From positions 1 to 12,300 of the forward strand of contig JAEWUR010000448.1 in the NCBI GenBank assembly GCA_023397045.1: a stretch of 12,300 bases of DNA, read 5' to 3'. The notes under the pieces were generated by a model, which was not told the origin of the DNA, ran no database searches, and saw only the letters and a list, made by a program, of their open reading frames with translations. Origin of the DNA: Planctomycetota bacterium. Lineage in GTDB: Bacteria; Planctomycetota; Planctomycetia; Pirellulales; Thermoguttaceae. A program made the translations under genes and the position numbers. Numbering within the stretch: the stretch's first letter is position 1; each line of letters opens with the position of its first letter. Below, in pieces: positions 6,566 through 12,300 of the stretch.

Positions 6566-9500
6566 TCAGCGAAGCCCCTTTTCCGATTCGGGAATCTGCT
6601 TCTCGTGCTTGCCGACCAGCCACAGCAGGATCGGGGCCGCGATGTAGATCGAACTGTACGTGCCCGTGGCCACGCCGACGATCAACGCAAAGGCGAATCC
6701 GTGGACGCCTTCGCCGCCGAACACATAGAGCACGACGACCACCAAGAGCACGGTGAACGACGTCAGCAACGTTCGCGACAGCGTCTGGTTCGTGCTAGTG
6801 TTGATCATCGTTCGGGTTAGGTTCGGGTCCTTGCCTCGAACCTCGCGGATACGGTCGAAAATGACGATCGTATCGTTCACCGAGAAACCGATGATCGTCA
6901 GGAACGCCGCCACGATCGGCAGGTTGATCTTGAACGGCTCGATCATCAGGAATCCAAGATACGGGGCCACGTAGATGCTCACGGCCACCGCGCCGAGCAT
7001 GACGAACACATCGTGGATCAACGCGACGACGGCCGCCAGACCGAACGCCACGCCTTGGAACCGAATCCATAGGTAGACGATCATGCAGAGCCAGCTCACG
7101 ACCAGCGCCAGAACGGCTTGACGCTGCGTATTCCCCGCCACCGCCGCACCGATCGAACTTGACGCCGGGAAAATCGGACTGTCCGAAACCTGCGTGGCAA
7201 GCGTCGTCAGCAACTTCTCCGTGTTCTCCGCGTTCAGCCGAATCTTTAACGTCCACGTCGTATATCGTCGGCTGTCGCCCTCGATGTAATTGTCGTTCGT
7301 CACCTCGTAGTCGGTCGGCGGCAGCTTCAACTCGGGCGTGGCCAACGCGGTTTCGAGCAACTCGACGACCGCCTGGTGGTTCAGCGGCAAGGCGAACTTC
7401 AATTGCGACGCAGTGCCGCCGACGAACATCTCGGGCGTCGGCTGAGGCTTCGTCTCGGCCGCCGACGAATCTAACGTTCGCGGCGCGCCCTTCTTCAAAA
7501 CCTCGTCCGGTTGAGCGGTGGCCGGTGTCTCGGCCGGCTTCTCTTCCGCGGCCGGTTTCTCCTCGGCAGCGGGTGCTTCCTCGGCAGCGGGTGCTTCCTC
7601 GGCTGCGGGCGTTTCCTTCGCCGGTTCGTCGGCCAGAGCCAACGCCATGTCATTGTCGCCTGCCCACGCGAGCATGGTGCTCGGCGGCAGGTCGTGACGC
7701 GATTGTCCATCCTTCGCCGGTTCCGCCGGCGTCTCCTCCGGCTTCGTTTCGGGCGTCTTCGTGGCCTCCGGCGATCCGATCACCGTCGGTGCGGAAAAAT
7801 CGAGCGAGTTGTGGGTGAGCTTGTCGCCGAACGTCTCCCAGAGCACATTGCGCACCGTGGCCATGTCCGGTTCCGACGTGTTGATCATGAAGCGGAGCCC
7901 CTGCGGCTCGTTGCCCAGTTGCACGTCGCTGATGGCCAAATCTTCCAGCTTATTCTTCAGCAGATCGCGCACCTCGGCCGTCTTCTGCGGCTCGTCGAAC
8001 AGCGCCTGCACCGATACGCCACCGGTGAAGTCGATGTCGAACAGCCCTTTTCCGCGCTCCCACGCGACGGCCACTGCGAGGATCGTGATGGCCGCCGAGA
8101 TGAAGATGAAGTAGCGGAACATGCCCATGAAGTCGATGTTCGTGCTGCCGATCACCCGCAGCATCTTGACCTTCGTCAGCCAGCCGCGCTTCTCGGCGAC
8201 GTCGAAGATCACGCGGGAAACGAACACCGAGGTGAAGATGCTCACGGCCACGCCGATCCACAAGGTGACGGCGAAACCCCGGACCTGATCCGACCCGAGA
8301 ACATACATCACCGTTGCGGCGATGAGCGTCGTTAAGTTCGCGTCGATGATCGTCGCGCTGGCCCGACTGAAGGCGTTTCGAATCGCCATGCGCAACGTCG
8401 CGCCCCGGTCGAGTTCCTCACGCAGTCGCTCGAACACCAGCACGTTGTTGTCGACCGCCATGCCGACCGTCAACGCCAAGCCCGCGAAGCCCGTCAACGT
8501 GAAGGCCGCCTTGATCGTCAGCATGATGGCGAACAGGATCATCATGTTCAGCACCAACGCGACGTCGGCCACGATGCCGCAGAACCGGTAATACCACAGC
8601 ATGAACAGCGGCACCAGTACCGCCGCGATCATCATCGCGTTCGTGCTCTTCGTGATCGTGTCGCGGCCGAGCGTCGGACCGCTATACAATTCGCTGACCG
8701 GTTCCTTGCTCAACGGCACCGGCAGGCTGCCCGCGTTCAGCACATTGACCAGTTCCTGAACCTCCTGCTGCGTGAACGAACCCGTGATCTCGCCGCTGTC
8801 GGTGATCGTGCTCTGGATCGACGGGGCCGAATACAACTGCCCATCGAGCACGATGCCCAACTTATAGGTGAAATCGGTCAGCTTGTCGGGTAGGTGGTTG
8901 CTCGTCAGTTCGCCGAATCGCTGTCCGCCCTCGGTGTTGAAACGGAAGAACACGCAGGGCTGGCCCTTGCGATCGGTGCCCGTCTCGGCGCGGGTCAAGT
9001 ATCCGCCGTTGACGTTGTAGATGTCGTTCTCGATGAGGATTTCCATCTGCTCGCGCTTGCCTACCTTGCGATAGCGCCGGGCGATCTCCGAATAGCCGGC
9101 GAAGCTGTTCTCTTCGCCTTCCTTGACGGGCACCCACCAAGCCAGCAGTTCGTTCGACGAGTCGTAGAGCCGCATCTGCGACAGCGGCATCGCCATCGCC
9201 CGCTCGATCAACTCCTTGTTGTTGCGCTCGTTCGCAAGGATGCGGAACTCCAGGTTGCCCGTCGTGCTGATGATTCGTTTGATGCGGTCGACTTCCTCGG
9301 GCTCGACCTCCGGCACGATCACCTCGATCTGATCGACGCCGTAGCTGCGCACGGTCACTTCCTTCTGACCGCCGGGATTCACACGGCGCTGCACGGCGGC
9401 GATCAGCTTGTTCATCTTGGCCGAATCGATCGACTCGTCGGGGGGAAGTTGCGTGCGGTCGACCTCGTAGACGAGGATCACGCCGCCGCTCAGGTCGATG

Positions 9501-9736
9501 CCCAACTTCAACGGCGGACCCATCAACAGAACCACGAGGCTCGCCAGGAACGTGAACAGGCAGAGCCCGATCTTCCAGCCGTGTTCCGGCATCCGGAGTT
9601 TCTTACCCAGGTAGCTGCCGAGGAAGAACGGCAATGCGATCGTGGCCACGGCCACCACGAGCTTGACGTACCAGGGCAAGGACGCTTGATCGGCGGCCGC
9701 GGCTTGGGCAAACAACGTGTTCAAATACCAAGGCAT
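6566..9736 (-). CDS. secDF: Protein translocase SecD-SecF fusion
   Basis: This 1056-residue single-chain SecD plus SecF uses the proton motive force to complete Sec-dependent export at the inner membrane. An extra hydrophobic segment (about 23-40) precedes the usual first SecD helix (about 54-73). SecD motifs follow: GIDLSGG (D81), STTGNLEFRI and, in the fourth SecD helix, GMAVDNNVLVFERLREEL (D429; the family usually has DAN). SecF begins near 540, with DIDFTGG (D567, D569), and its fourth helix carries FSVNDTIVIFDRIRE (D955, D961). The acidic residues tied to proton transport are thus present. The SecF periplasmic domain is split by an insert rich in Ala, Pro, Glu and Lys (about 656-770), including PAAEEA repeats. 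The start is ATG 9736 with AGGA about 12 nt upstream. It lies 93 nt after yajC and is probably cotranscribed with it. Confidence 0.96.
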   Translation of the reverse strand: MPWYLNTLFAQAAAADQASLPWYVKLVVAVATIALPFFLGSYLGKKLRMPEHGWKIGLCLFTFLASLVVLLMGPPLKLGIDLSGGVILVYEVDRTQLPPDESIDSAKMNKLIAAVQRRVNPGGQKEVTVRSYGVDQIEVIVPEVEPEEVDRIKRIISTTGNLEFRILANERNNKELIERAMAMPLSQMRLYDSSNELLAWWVPVKEGEENSFAGYSEIARRYRKVGKREQMEILIENDIYNVNGGYLTRAETGTDRKGQPCVFFRFNTEGGQRFGELTSNHLPDKLTDFTYKLGIVLDGQLYSAPSIQSTITDSGEITGSFTQQEVQELVNVLNAGSLPVPLSKEPVSELYSGPTLGRDTITKSTNAMMIAAVLVPLFMLWYYRFCGIVADVALVLNMMILFAIMLTIKAAFTLTGFAGLALTVGMAVDNNVLVFERLREELDRGATLRMAIRNAFSRASATIIDANLTTLIAATVMYVLGSDQVRGFAVTLWIGVAVSIFTSVFVSRVIFDVAEKRGWLTKVKMLRVIGSTNIDFMGMFRYFIFISAAITILAVAVAWERGKGLFDIDFTGGVSVQALFDEPQKTAEVRDLLKNKLEDLAISDVQLGNEPQGLRFMINTSEPDMATVRNVLWETFGDKLTHNSLDFSAPTVIGSPEATKTPETKPEETPAEPAKDGQSRHDLPPSTMLAWAGDNDMALALADEPAKETPAAEEAPAAEEAPAAEEKPAAEEKPAETPATAQPDEVLKKGAPRTLDSSAAETKPQPTPEMFVGGTASQLKFALPLNHQAVVELLETALATPELKLPPTDYEVTNDNYIEGDSRRYTTWTLKIRLNAENTEKLLTTLATQVSDSPIFPASSSIGAAVAGNTQRQAVLALVVSWLCMIVYLWIRFQGVAFGLAAVVALIHDVFVMLGAVAVSIYVAPYLGFLMIEPFKINLPIVAAFLTIIGFSVNDTIVIFDRIREVRGKDPNLTRTMINTSTNQTLSRTLLTSFTVLLVVVVLYVFGGEGVHGFAFALIVGVATGTYSSIYIAAPILLWLVGKHEKQIPESEKGLR
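7560..7613. repeat. 18-bp tandem repeat inside secDF
   Basis: Two identical 18-bp units (7560-7577 and 7578-7595) are followed by a third with three changes (7596-7613). Each encodes six residues of the form PAAEEA on the minus strand. Related EEKPAA units border the array. The unit length keeps the frame, so copy number can change without breaking SecDF. Confidence 0.9.
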
Positions 9737-9829
9737 GACTAGTATGTTTCCTGTAGCGTCTTGATGATTTTGGAAAAGTTTTGCGACGGCCCCAAAAAAC
9801 GTGGCTCGTCGGAACTCAAAATGATTCGG

Positions 9830-10225
9830 TTATTTGCCCGCGCCCTCGTCGGTCCCCTCGTCGCCCAAAATTCGGGCGATCGAACCCAGTGTGACGCGAA
9901 GCTTCGTGTTCGTGGCTTCATCGACTTTGACCGTCACTTCGTCGGCCTCGCGATGCACGTTCGTCACGATCCCGTAGATCCCGCCGGCCGTCACGACGTG
10001 GTCGTTCTTCTTGACGTTCGAGAGCATTTCCGCACGCCGCGCCTGCTCGCGACGCTGTGGACGGATCAGCATGAAATAGAACAATACAAAGATGGCGACG
10101 ATCGGCAACATCGAGATGAGCATCGACTCGCCGCCGGCCGCACCTTGTCCGCCTCCGCCGCCAGCGGGGGCCTCTTGCGCGAACAACACGGCCAGATCGG
10201 CAATCTTCGACGCGAACGCTTCCAT
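9830..10225 (-). CDS. yajC: Sec translocon accessory protein YajC
   Basis: This is a 131-residue protein with the YajC layout: a short N-terminal part, one membrane helix (about 36-54, ISMLPIVAIFVLFYFMLI), then RPQRREQ and a small soluble domain with KKNDHVVTAGGIYGIV. YajC binds SecDF at the inner membrane and supports Sec-dependent export. The start at ATG 10225 has GGGGAGA with 6 nt spacing from GGAG. Before the helix there is a Gly-rich stretch (AGGGGGQGAAGG, residues 21-32), longer than in E. coli YajC. It is the first gene of a leftward yajC-secDF pair and has a promoter at 10262-10290. tgt and queA, which sit next to yajC in many bacteria, are absent here. Confidence 0.95.
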   Translation of the reverse strand: MEAFASKIADLAVLFAQEAPAGGGGGQGAAGGESMLISMLPIVAIFVLFYFMLIRPQRREQARRAEMLSNVKKNDHVVTAGGIYGIVTNVHREADEVTVKVDEATNTKLRVTLGSIARILGDEGTDEGAGK

Positions 10226-10261
10226 GGTACTCTCCCCAGATAGAACTATCGTAAGCCCGCT

Positions 10262-10290
10262 ATCTTATGCTCTTGGCCCTCAACCGACAA
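10262..10290 (-). promoter_or_regulatory. Probable promoter of yajC-secDF
   Basis: On the minus strand TTGTCG (10290-10285) and TAAGAT (10267-10262) are separated by exactly 17 nt; each matches the sigma70 consensus at four of six bases. RNA would start near 10255, about 30 nt before the yajC start codon, leaving the GGGGAGA site in the leader. Confidence 0.5.
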
Positions 10291-10580
10291 GAGGAAACGT
10301 GGACGCCCGCGTCGAACGTGTGCATTCTGCGCTTTTCGTTTGGAACGGAATTGTGCAGGAAGGTGTCTAGGATTTTGGGATGGGGGGACGCCAGGGATTT
10401 AGTAAGGTTGGGCAACGGAACGTCACATGCAATCAGTTCACAGATCAGCAATTTTCGAGTTGCGACAGACTCATTGATGTCTTTTTTGTCTTCGGGTGTG
10501 CCCTGTGTTCTGCGATTGCCTATTTTATCAATGCTGGCGTCGTGTCTCTGGAATATCCCTCCCCTTTTTTTGAACCCCAC
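10291..10580. other. Non-coding stretch between yajC and the orphan membrane gene
   Basis: Open frames exist on both strands (for example 10260-10580 on the minus strand), but none has a convincing ribosome site or a protein-like sequence. Base composition drops in GC here compared with secDF, and short T runs occur (10481-10486 and about 10565-10571). I see no clear hairpin, repeat or RNA gene. Confidence 0.5.
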
Positions 10581-10609
10581 TTGTGGATGAGTTTGTTGTC
10601 GCGTATATT
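10581..10609 (+). promoter_or_regulatory. Probable promoter of the orphan membrane protein gene
   Basis: TTGTGG (10581-10586) and TATATT (10604-10609) are 17 nt apart. The -10 matches five of six consensus bases and the -35 only its TTG. RNA would start near 10616, about 44 nt before the ATG at 10660. Confidence 0.45.
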
Positions 10610-10659
10610 TCTAAAACATTGAAGATCGTGTTACAGCGATTCTAGCTCAAGGTGGTACA

Positions 10660-11214
10660 ATGGAAGAATCGAAACGTCCGGTCGGAATATCAATTCTCGC
10701 AGTTCTCCATGTTGCGGGCGGAGTCCTTGCCGGCGCGGTCGCTCCATTTCTGATAGTCCTGCTCAATAAAAATCCGAAGGCGCAAGAGGCCATTATCGCG
10801 ATGGGGCTTACGCCTGCCTTACTTGTTGGCGGCATTGGTACTATTCTTATCTTGGCCATTGCTTCTGGGGTAGGAATGTGGAGGGGAAGGAAGTGGGGAT
10901 GGTATCTTGGCAGCTTCTTCTATATGTACAGCATTGTCAGAAACGCTAACGCTTTGGCCGCGATTCCGATGTTGATGAACTCCATTCCACCAGAAGAGAC
11001 CGCCAACATGTCGCATGGCTCATCGTATTACTACATCAAGTTCGGCGCTCGTATCATTGTTCACTCCTTCATCTATCTCTACTTCTTCAAAGGGAACGTT
11101 CGAGAGTTCTTTTCGCTATCTGAACAGAAGAAGTGGAAGCCAGTGCTGAGCCAGCTTGGCATCTGTATCGGATTTGCAGTCGTCATCAGCATTCTTGCGA
11201 GAATCACAAACTGA
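10660..11214 (+). CDS. Small multi-pass membrane protein of unknown function
   Basis: This 184-residue protein starts at ATG 10660 behind AAGGTGG (10649-10655). It opens with MEESKRPVGISILAVLHVAGGVL, a short charged head running into a hydrophobic segment, as in many uncharacterised bacterial membrane proteins. About four to five membrane segments are visible: residues near 9-35, 50-70, 78-95, 125-145 and 162-180. A polar loop (PPEETANMSHGSSYYY) lies between the third and fourth. No catalytic or transport motif is recognised. The gene is poorer in GC than its neighbours, with many A/T third positions, so recent acquisition or relaxed selection is possible. It has its own promoter and seems to be a lone gene between the sec operon and thrS. 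It is probably a real gene; the function is unknown. Confidence 0.75.
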   Translation: MEESKRPVGISILAVLHVAGGVLAGAVAPFLIVLLNKNPKAQEAIIAMGLTPALLVGGIGTILILAIASGVGMWRGRKWGWYLGSFFYMYSIVRNANALAAIPMLMNSIPPEETANMSHGSSYYYIKFGARIIVHSFIYLYFFKGNVREFFSLSEQKKWKPVLSQLGICIGFAVVISILARITN

Positions 11215-11359
11215 AGTCGATCGGCTCGTGCAGCCGCCCTGGACTGGCTTGTCCGACAGGCTGTTAGGTATAAGTGGCAATATTTCGCTCGCACCCCTCT
11301 GTGGTATGGCGACTCGTCGGCACCGTTCGTCAAACCCGTCGAGGACGGCCCAGTCGGAC

Positions 11360-11389
11360 TTGCGATAACCCTCCCGTACAACCTATACT
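11360..11389 (+). promoter_or_regulatory. Probable thrS promoter
   Basis: TTGCGA (11360-11365) and TATACT (11384-11389) are 18 nt apart. They match the consensus at four and five of six bases. RNA would start near 11396, giving a leader of about 98 nt whose first bases enter a predicted stem at 11398. Confidence 0.55.
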
Positions 11390-11397
11390 TAGGCGTG

Positions 11398-11468
11398 CGA
11401 ATCTCCCCGGCGGGTTGCCTGCCGTGCGTCCTTTGTATCGACGCCCTGCTCGCTAGGGGGGAGACTCG
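11398..11468 (+). promoter_or_regulatory. Structured thrS leader: candidate three-way junction
   Basis: P1 pairs 11398-11408 with 11458-11468 (TCTCCCC with GGGGAGA, one mismatch, then CGA-side pairs). P2 is CGGCGGG/CCTGCCG (11408-11414 and 11418-11424; one G-U pair, loop TTG). P3 is GCGTC/GACGC (11426-11430 and 11440-11444) with loop CTTTGTATC. The likely thrS ribosome site GGAG (11486-11489) lies just outside. In E. coli, ThrRS represses its own translation by binding tRNA-like leader arms. The same role here is inference from position and from the UGU in the P3 loop. It was folded by eye only. Confidence 0.35.
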
Positions 11469-11493
11469 AAAAAAGAAGGCTCGACGGAGACCC

Positions 11494-12300
11494 ATGCTGA
11501 AAGTCGCTCTACCTGACGGAAAGACCTTAGAATTCTCCTCCCACGTTCGACCGATCGACATCGCTGCGCAGATCGGTCCGCGTCTCGCCAAAGCCACGTT
11601 GGCCGCCGAGGTCGATGGTCGCATGGTCGGCGTCAACGATCCGTTGCCCACCGAAGGCCAAGTCTCGCTTCGGCTGATCACCAACAAAGACCCCCAGGCC
11701 CTCGAATTGTTGCGACACTCGTGCGCCCACATCATGGCCCGGGCCGTGATGCGGTTGTTCGACGGCGTACAGCTTGCCTTCGGGCCGACCGTGGCCGGCG
11801 GATTCTATTACGATTTCCAAATGGAGCACGCGCTCAGCGAGGCCGACTTCCCGAAGATCGAGGCCGAGATGGCCAAGATCGTCAAGGAGAACGAGGCGTT
11901 CGAGCGGGTCGAGATGGATCGGGCCGAGGCGCTCCAGTTCTGCCGCGACCTGAACCAATCGTTCAAGGTCGAGCACCTCGAAGAAGGTCTCGGCGACGAG
12001 TCGGCCGTGTCGTTCTATCGCCAGGGCGAGTTTGTCGACCTCTGCCGCGGTCCGCATGTGCCCAGCGCCGGAGCGGTCGGCGCGTTCAAGCTCCTGTCGG
12101 TCGCCGGCGCCTATTGGAAAGGCGACGCCTCGCGCCAGCAGTTGCAGCGGCTCTACGGCACCGCGTTCTTTAGCAAGCAGGAACTCGACGAACACCTCAA
12201 GCAACTCGAAGAGGCCAAACGCCGCGACCATCGCGTGCTCGGCCGGCAACTCGAATTGTTCATGATCGACCCGGCGGTCGGCTCCGGCTTGATCCTCTGG
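11494..12300 (+). CDS. thrS: Threonyl-tRNA synthetase, N-terminal part (runs off right edge)
   Basis: The frame is open from ATG 11494 to the edge, 269 codons ending mid-gene; full-length ThrRS is about 640 residues. The enzyme charges tRNA-Thr with threonine in the cytoplasm. Residues 1-62 form the TGS domain ([14 protein letters not shown]). The editing domain that removes mischarged serine follows, with its zinc-type residues in place: H75 and H79 (HSCAHIMA), C184 and H188 ([12 protein letters not shown]), each two positions beyond E. coli H73, H77, C182 and H186. YYDF and the AYWKGDA segment also match. The class II catalytic core begins near residue 248 ([14 protein letters not shown]) and is cut by the edge. 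The ribosome site GGAG is only 4 nt from the ATG. The frame is open upstream to 11215, but the family start is clearly at 11494. Confidence 0.96.
   Translation, partial: MLKVALPDGKTLEFSSHVRPIDIAAQIGPRLAKATLAAEVDGRMVGVNDPLPTEGQVSLRLITNKDPQALELLRHSCAHIMARAVMRLFDGVQLAFGPTVAGGFYYDFQMEHALSEADFPKIEAEMAKIVKENEAFERVEMDRAEALQFCRDLNQSFKVEHLEEGLGDESAVSFYRQGEFVDLCRGPHVPSAGAVGAFKLLSVAGAYWKGDASRQQLQRLYGTAFFSKQELDEHLKQLEEAKRRDHRVLGRQLELFMIDPAVGSGLILW

Noticed and set aside
8894..9742. 282-codon plus-strand frame opposite secDF
   Set aside because: It is a shadow of secDF, whose motifs are unambiguous.
10648..10665. T-box-like AAGGTGGTAC sequence
   Set aside because: It resembles the T-box core, but lacks the rest of the consensus, has no specifier or antiterminator stems, and is simply the ribosome site and start of the membrane gene.
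11222..11236. CGGCT/AGCCG hairpin after the membrane gene
   Set aside because: Only five pairs and no T run follow, so a terminator call is not supported.
11215..11493. Open frame upstream of and in phase with thrS
   Set aside because: About 93 codons are open after the previous stop, but ThrRS family N termini begin at MLKVALPDG, and the predicted promoter and leader occupy this region; chance openness is expected at high GC.

Overview
The window looks like a slice of a moderately GC-rich bacterial chromosome, most likely from a planctomycete (Pirellulales-like). This is inferred from gene content and recalled family resemblance, not from a marker gene. The pointers are a single-chain SecD-SecF fusion behind yajC, a secreted VIT/vWA protein, an HRDC-type RNase D with Glu in the ExoII position, a 74-residue protein of a type I associate with planctomycetes, and dispersed intergenic repeats. 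I see no phage, IS element, CRISPR array, rRNA or tRNA.

Layout from left to right. 1-323 (-): the 5' part of a tandem ACT-domain protein. 324-554: a divergent control region with overlapping -10 boxes and a hairpin. 555-2831 (+): exported VIT/vWA protein. 2874-2914: a strong terminator reading leftward. 2943-3167 (-): a 74-aa protein of unknown function with its own near-consensus promoter at 3219-3247. 3520-5100 (+): NhaD/CitMHS-type Na+/H+ antiporter-like membrane protein. 5212-6390 (+): ribonuclease D, with a 37-nt hairpin repeat on each side (5168-5204 and 6464-6500). 6566-9736 (-) and 9830-10225 (-): secDF and yajC, an operon read leftward from a promoter at 10262-10290. 10660-11214 (+): an AT-richer orphan membrane protein. 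11494 to the right edge (+): the N-terminal 269 codons of threonyl-tRNA synthetase, behind a promoter at 11360-11389 and a leader that can fold.

Most genes are housekeeping. YajC and SecDF act together on the Sec translocon, which would also export the VIT/vWA protein. RNase D trims RNA 3' ends and ThrRS charges tRNA-Thr. Nothing in the window links the genes into one new pathway.

The most interesting signals are regulatory or structural. The thrS leader can fold from its predicted first nucleotides into a three-way junction, and one arm shows UGU, a threonine anticodon, in an anticodon-like loop. A dispersed repeat appears to supply the Shine-Dalgarno sequence of rnd inside a hairpin. SecDF carries an unusual Ala/Pro/Glu-rich insert built on an 18-bp tandem repeat. 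The 74-aa protein is transcribed alone and has no known role.
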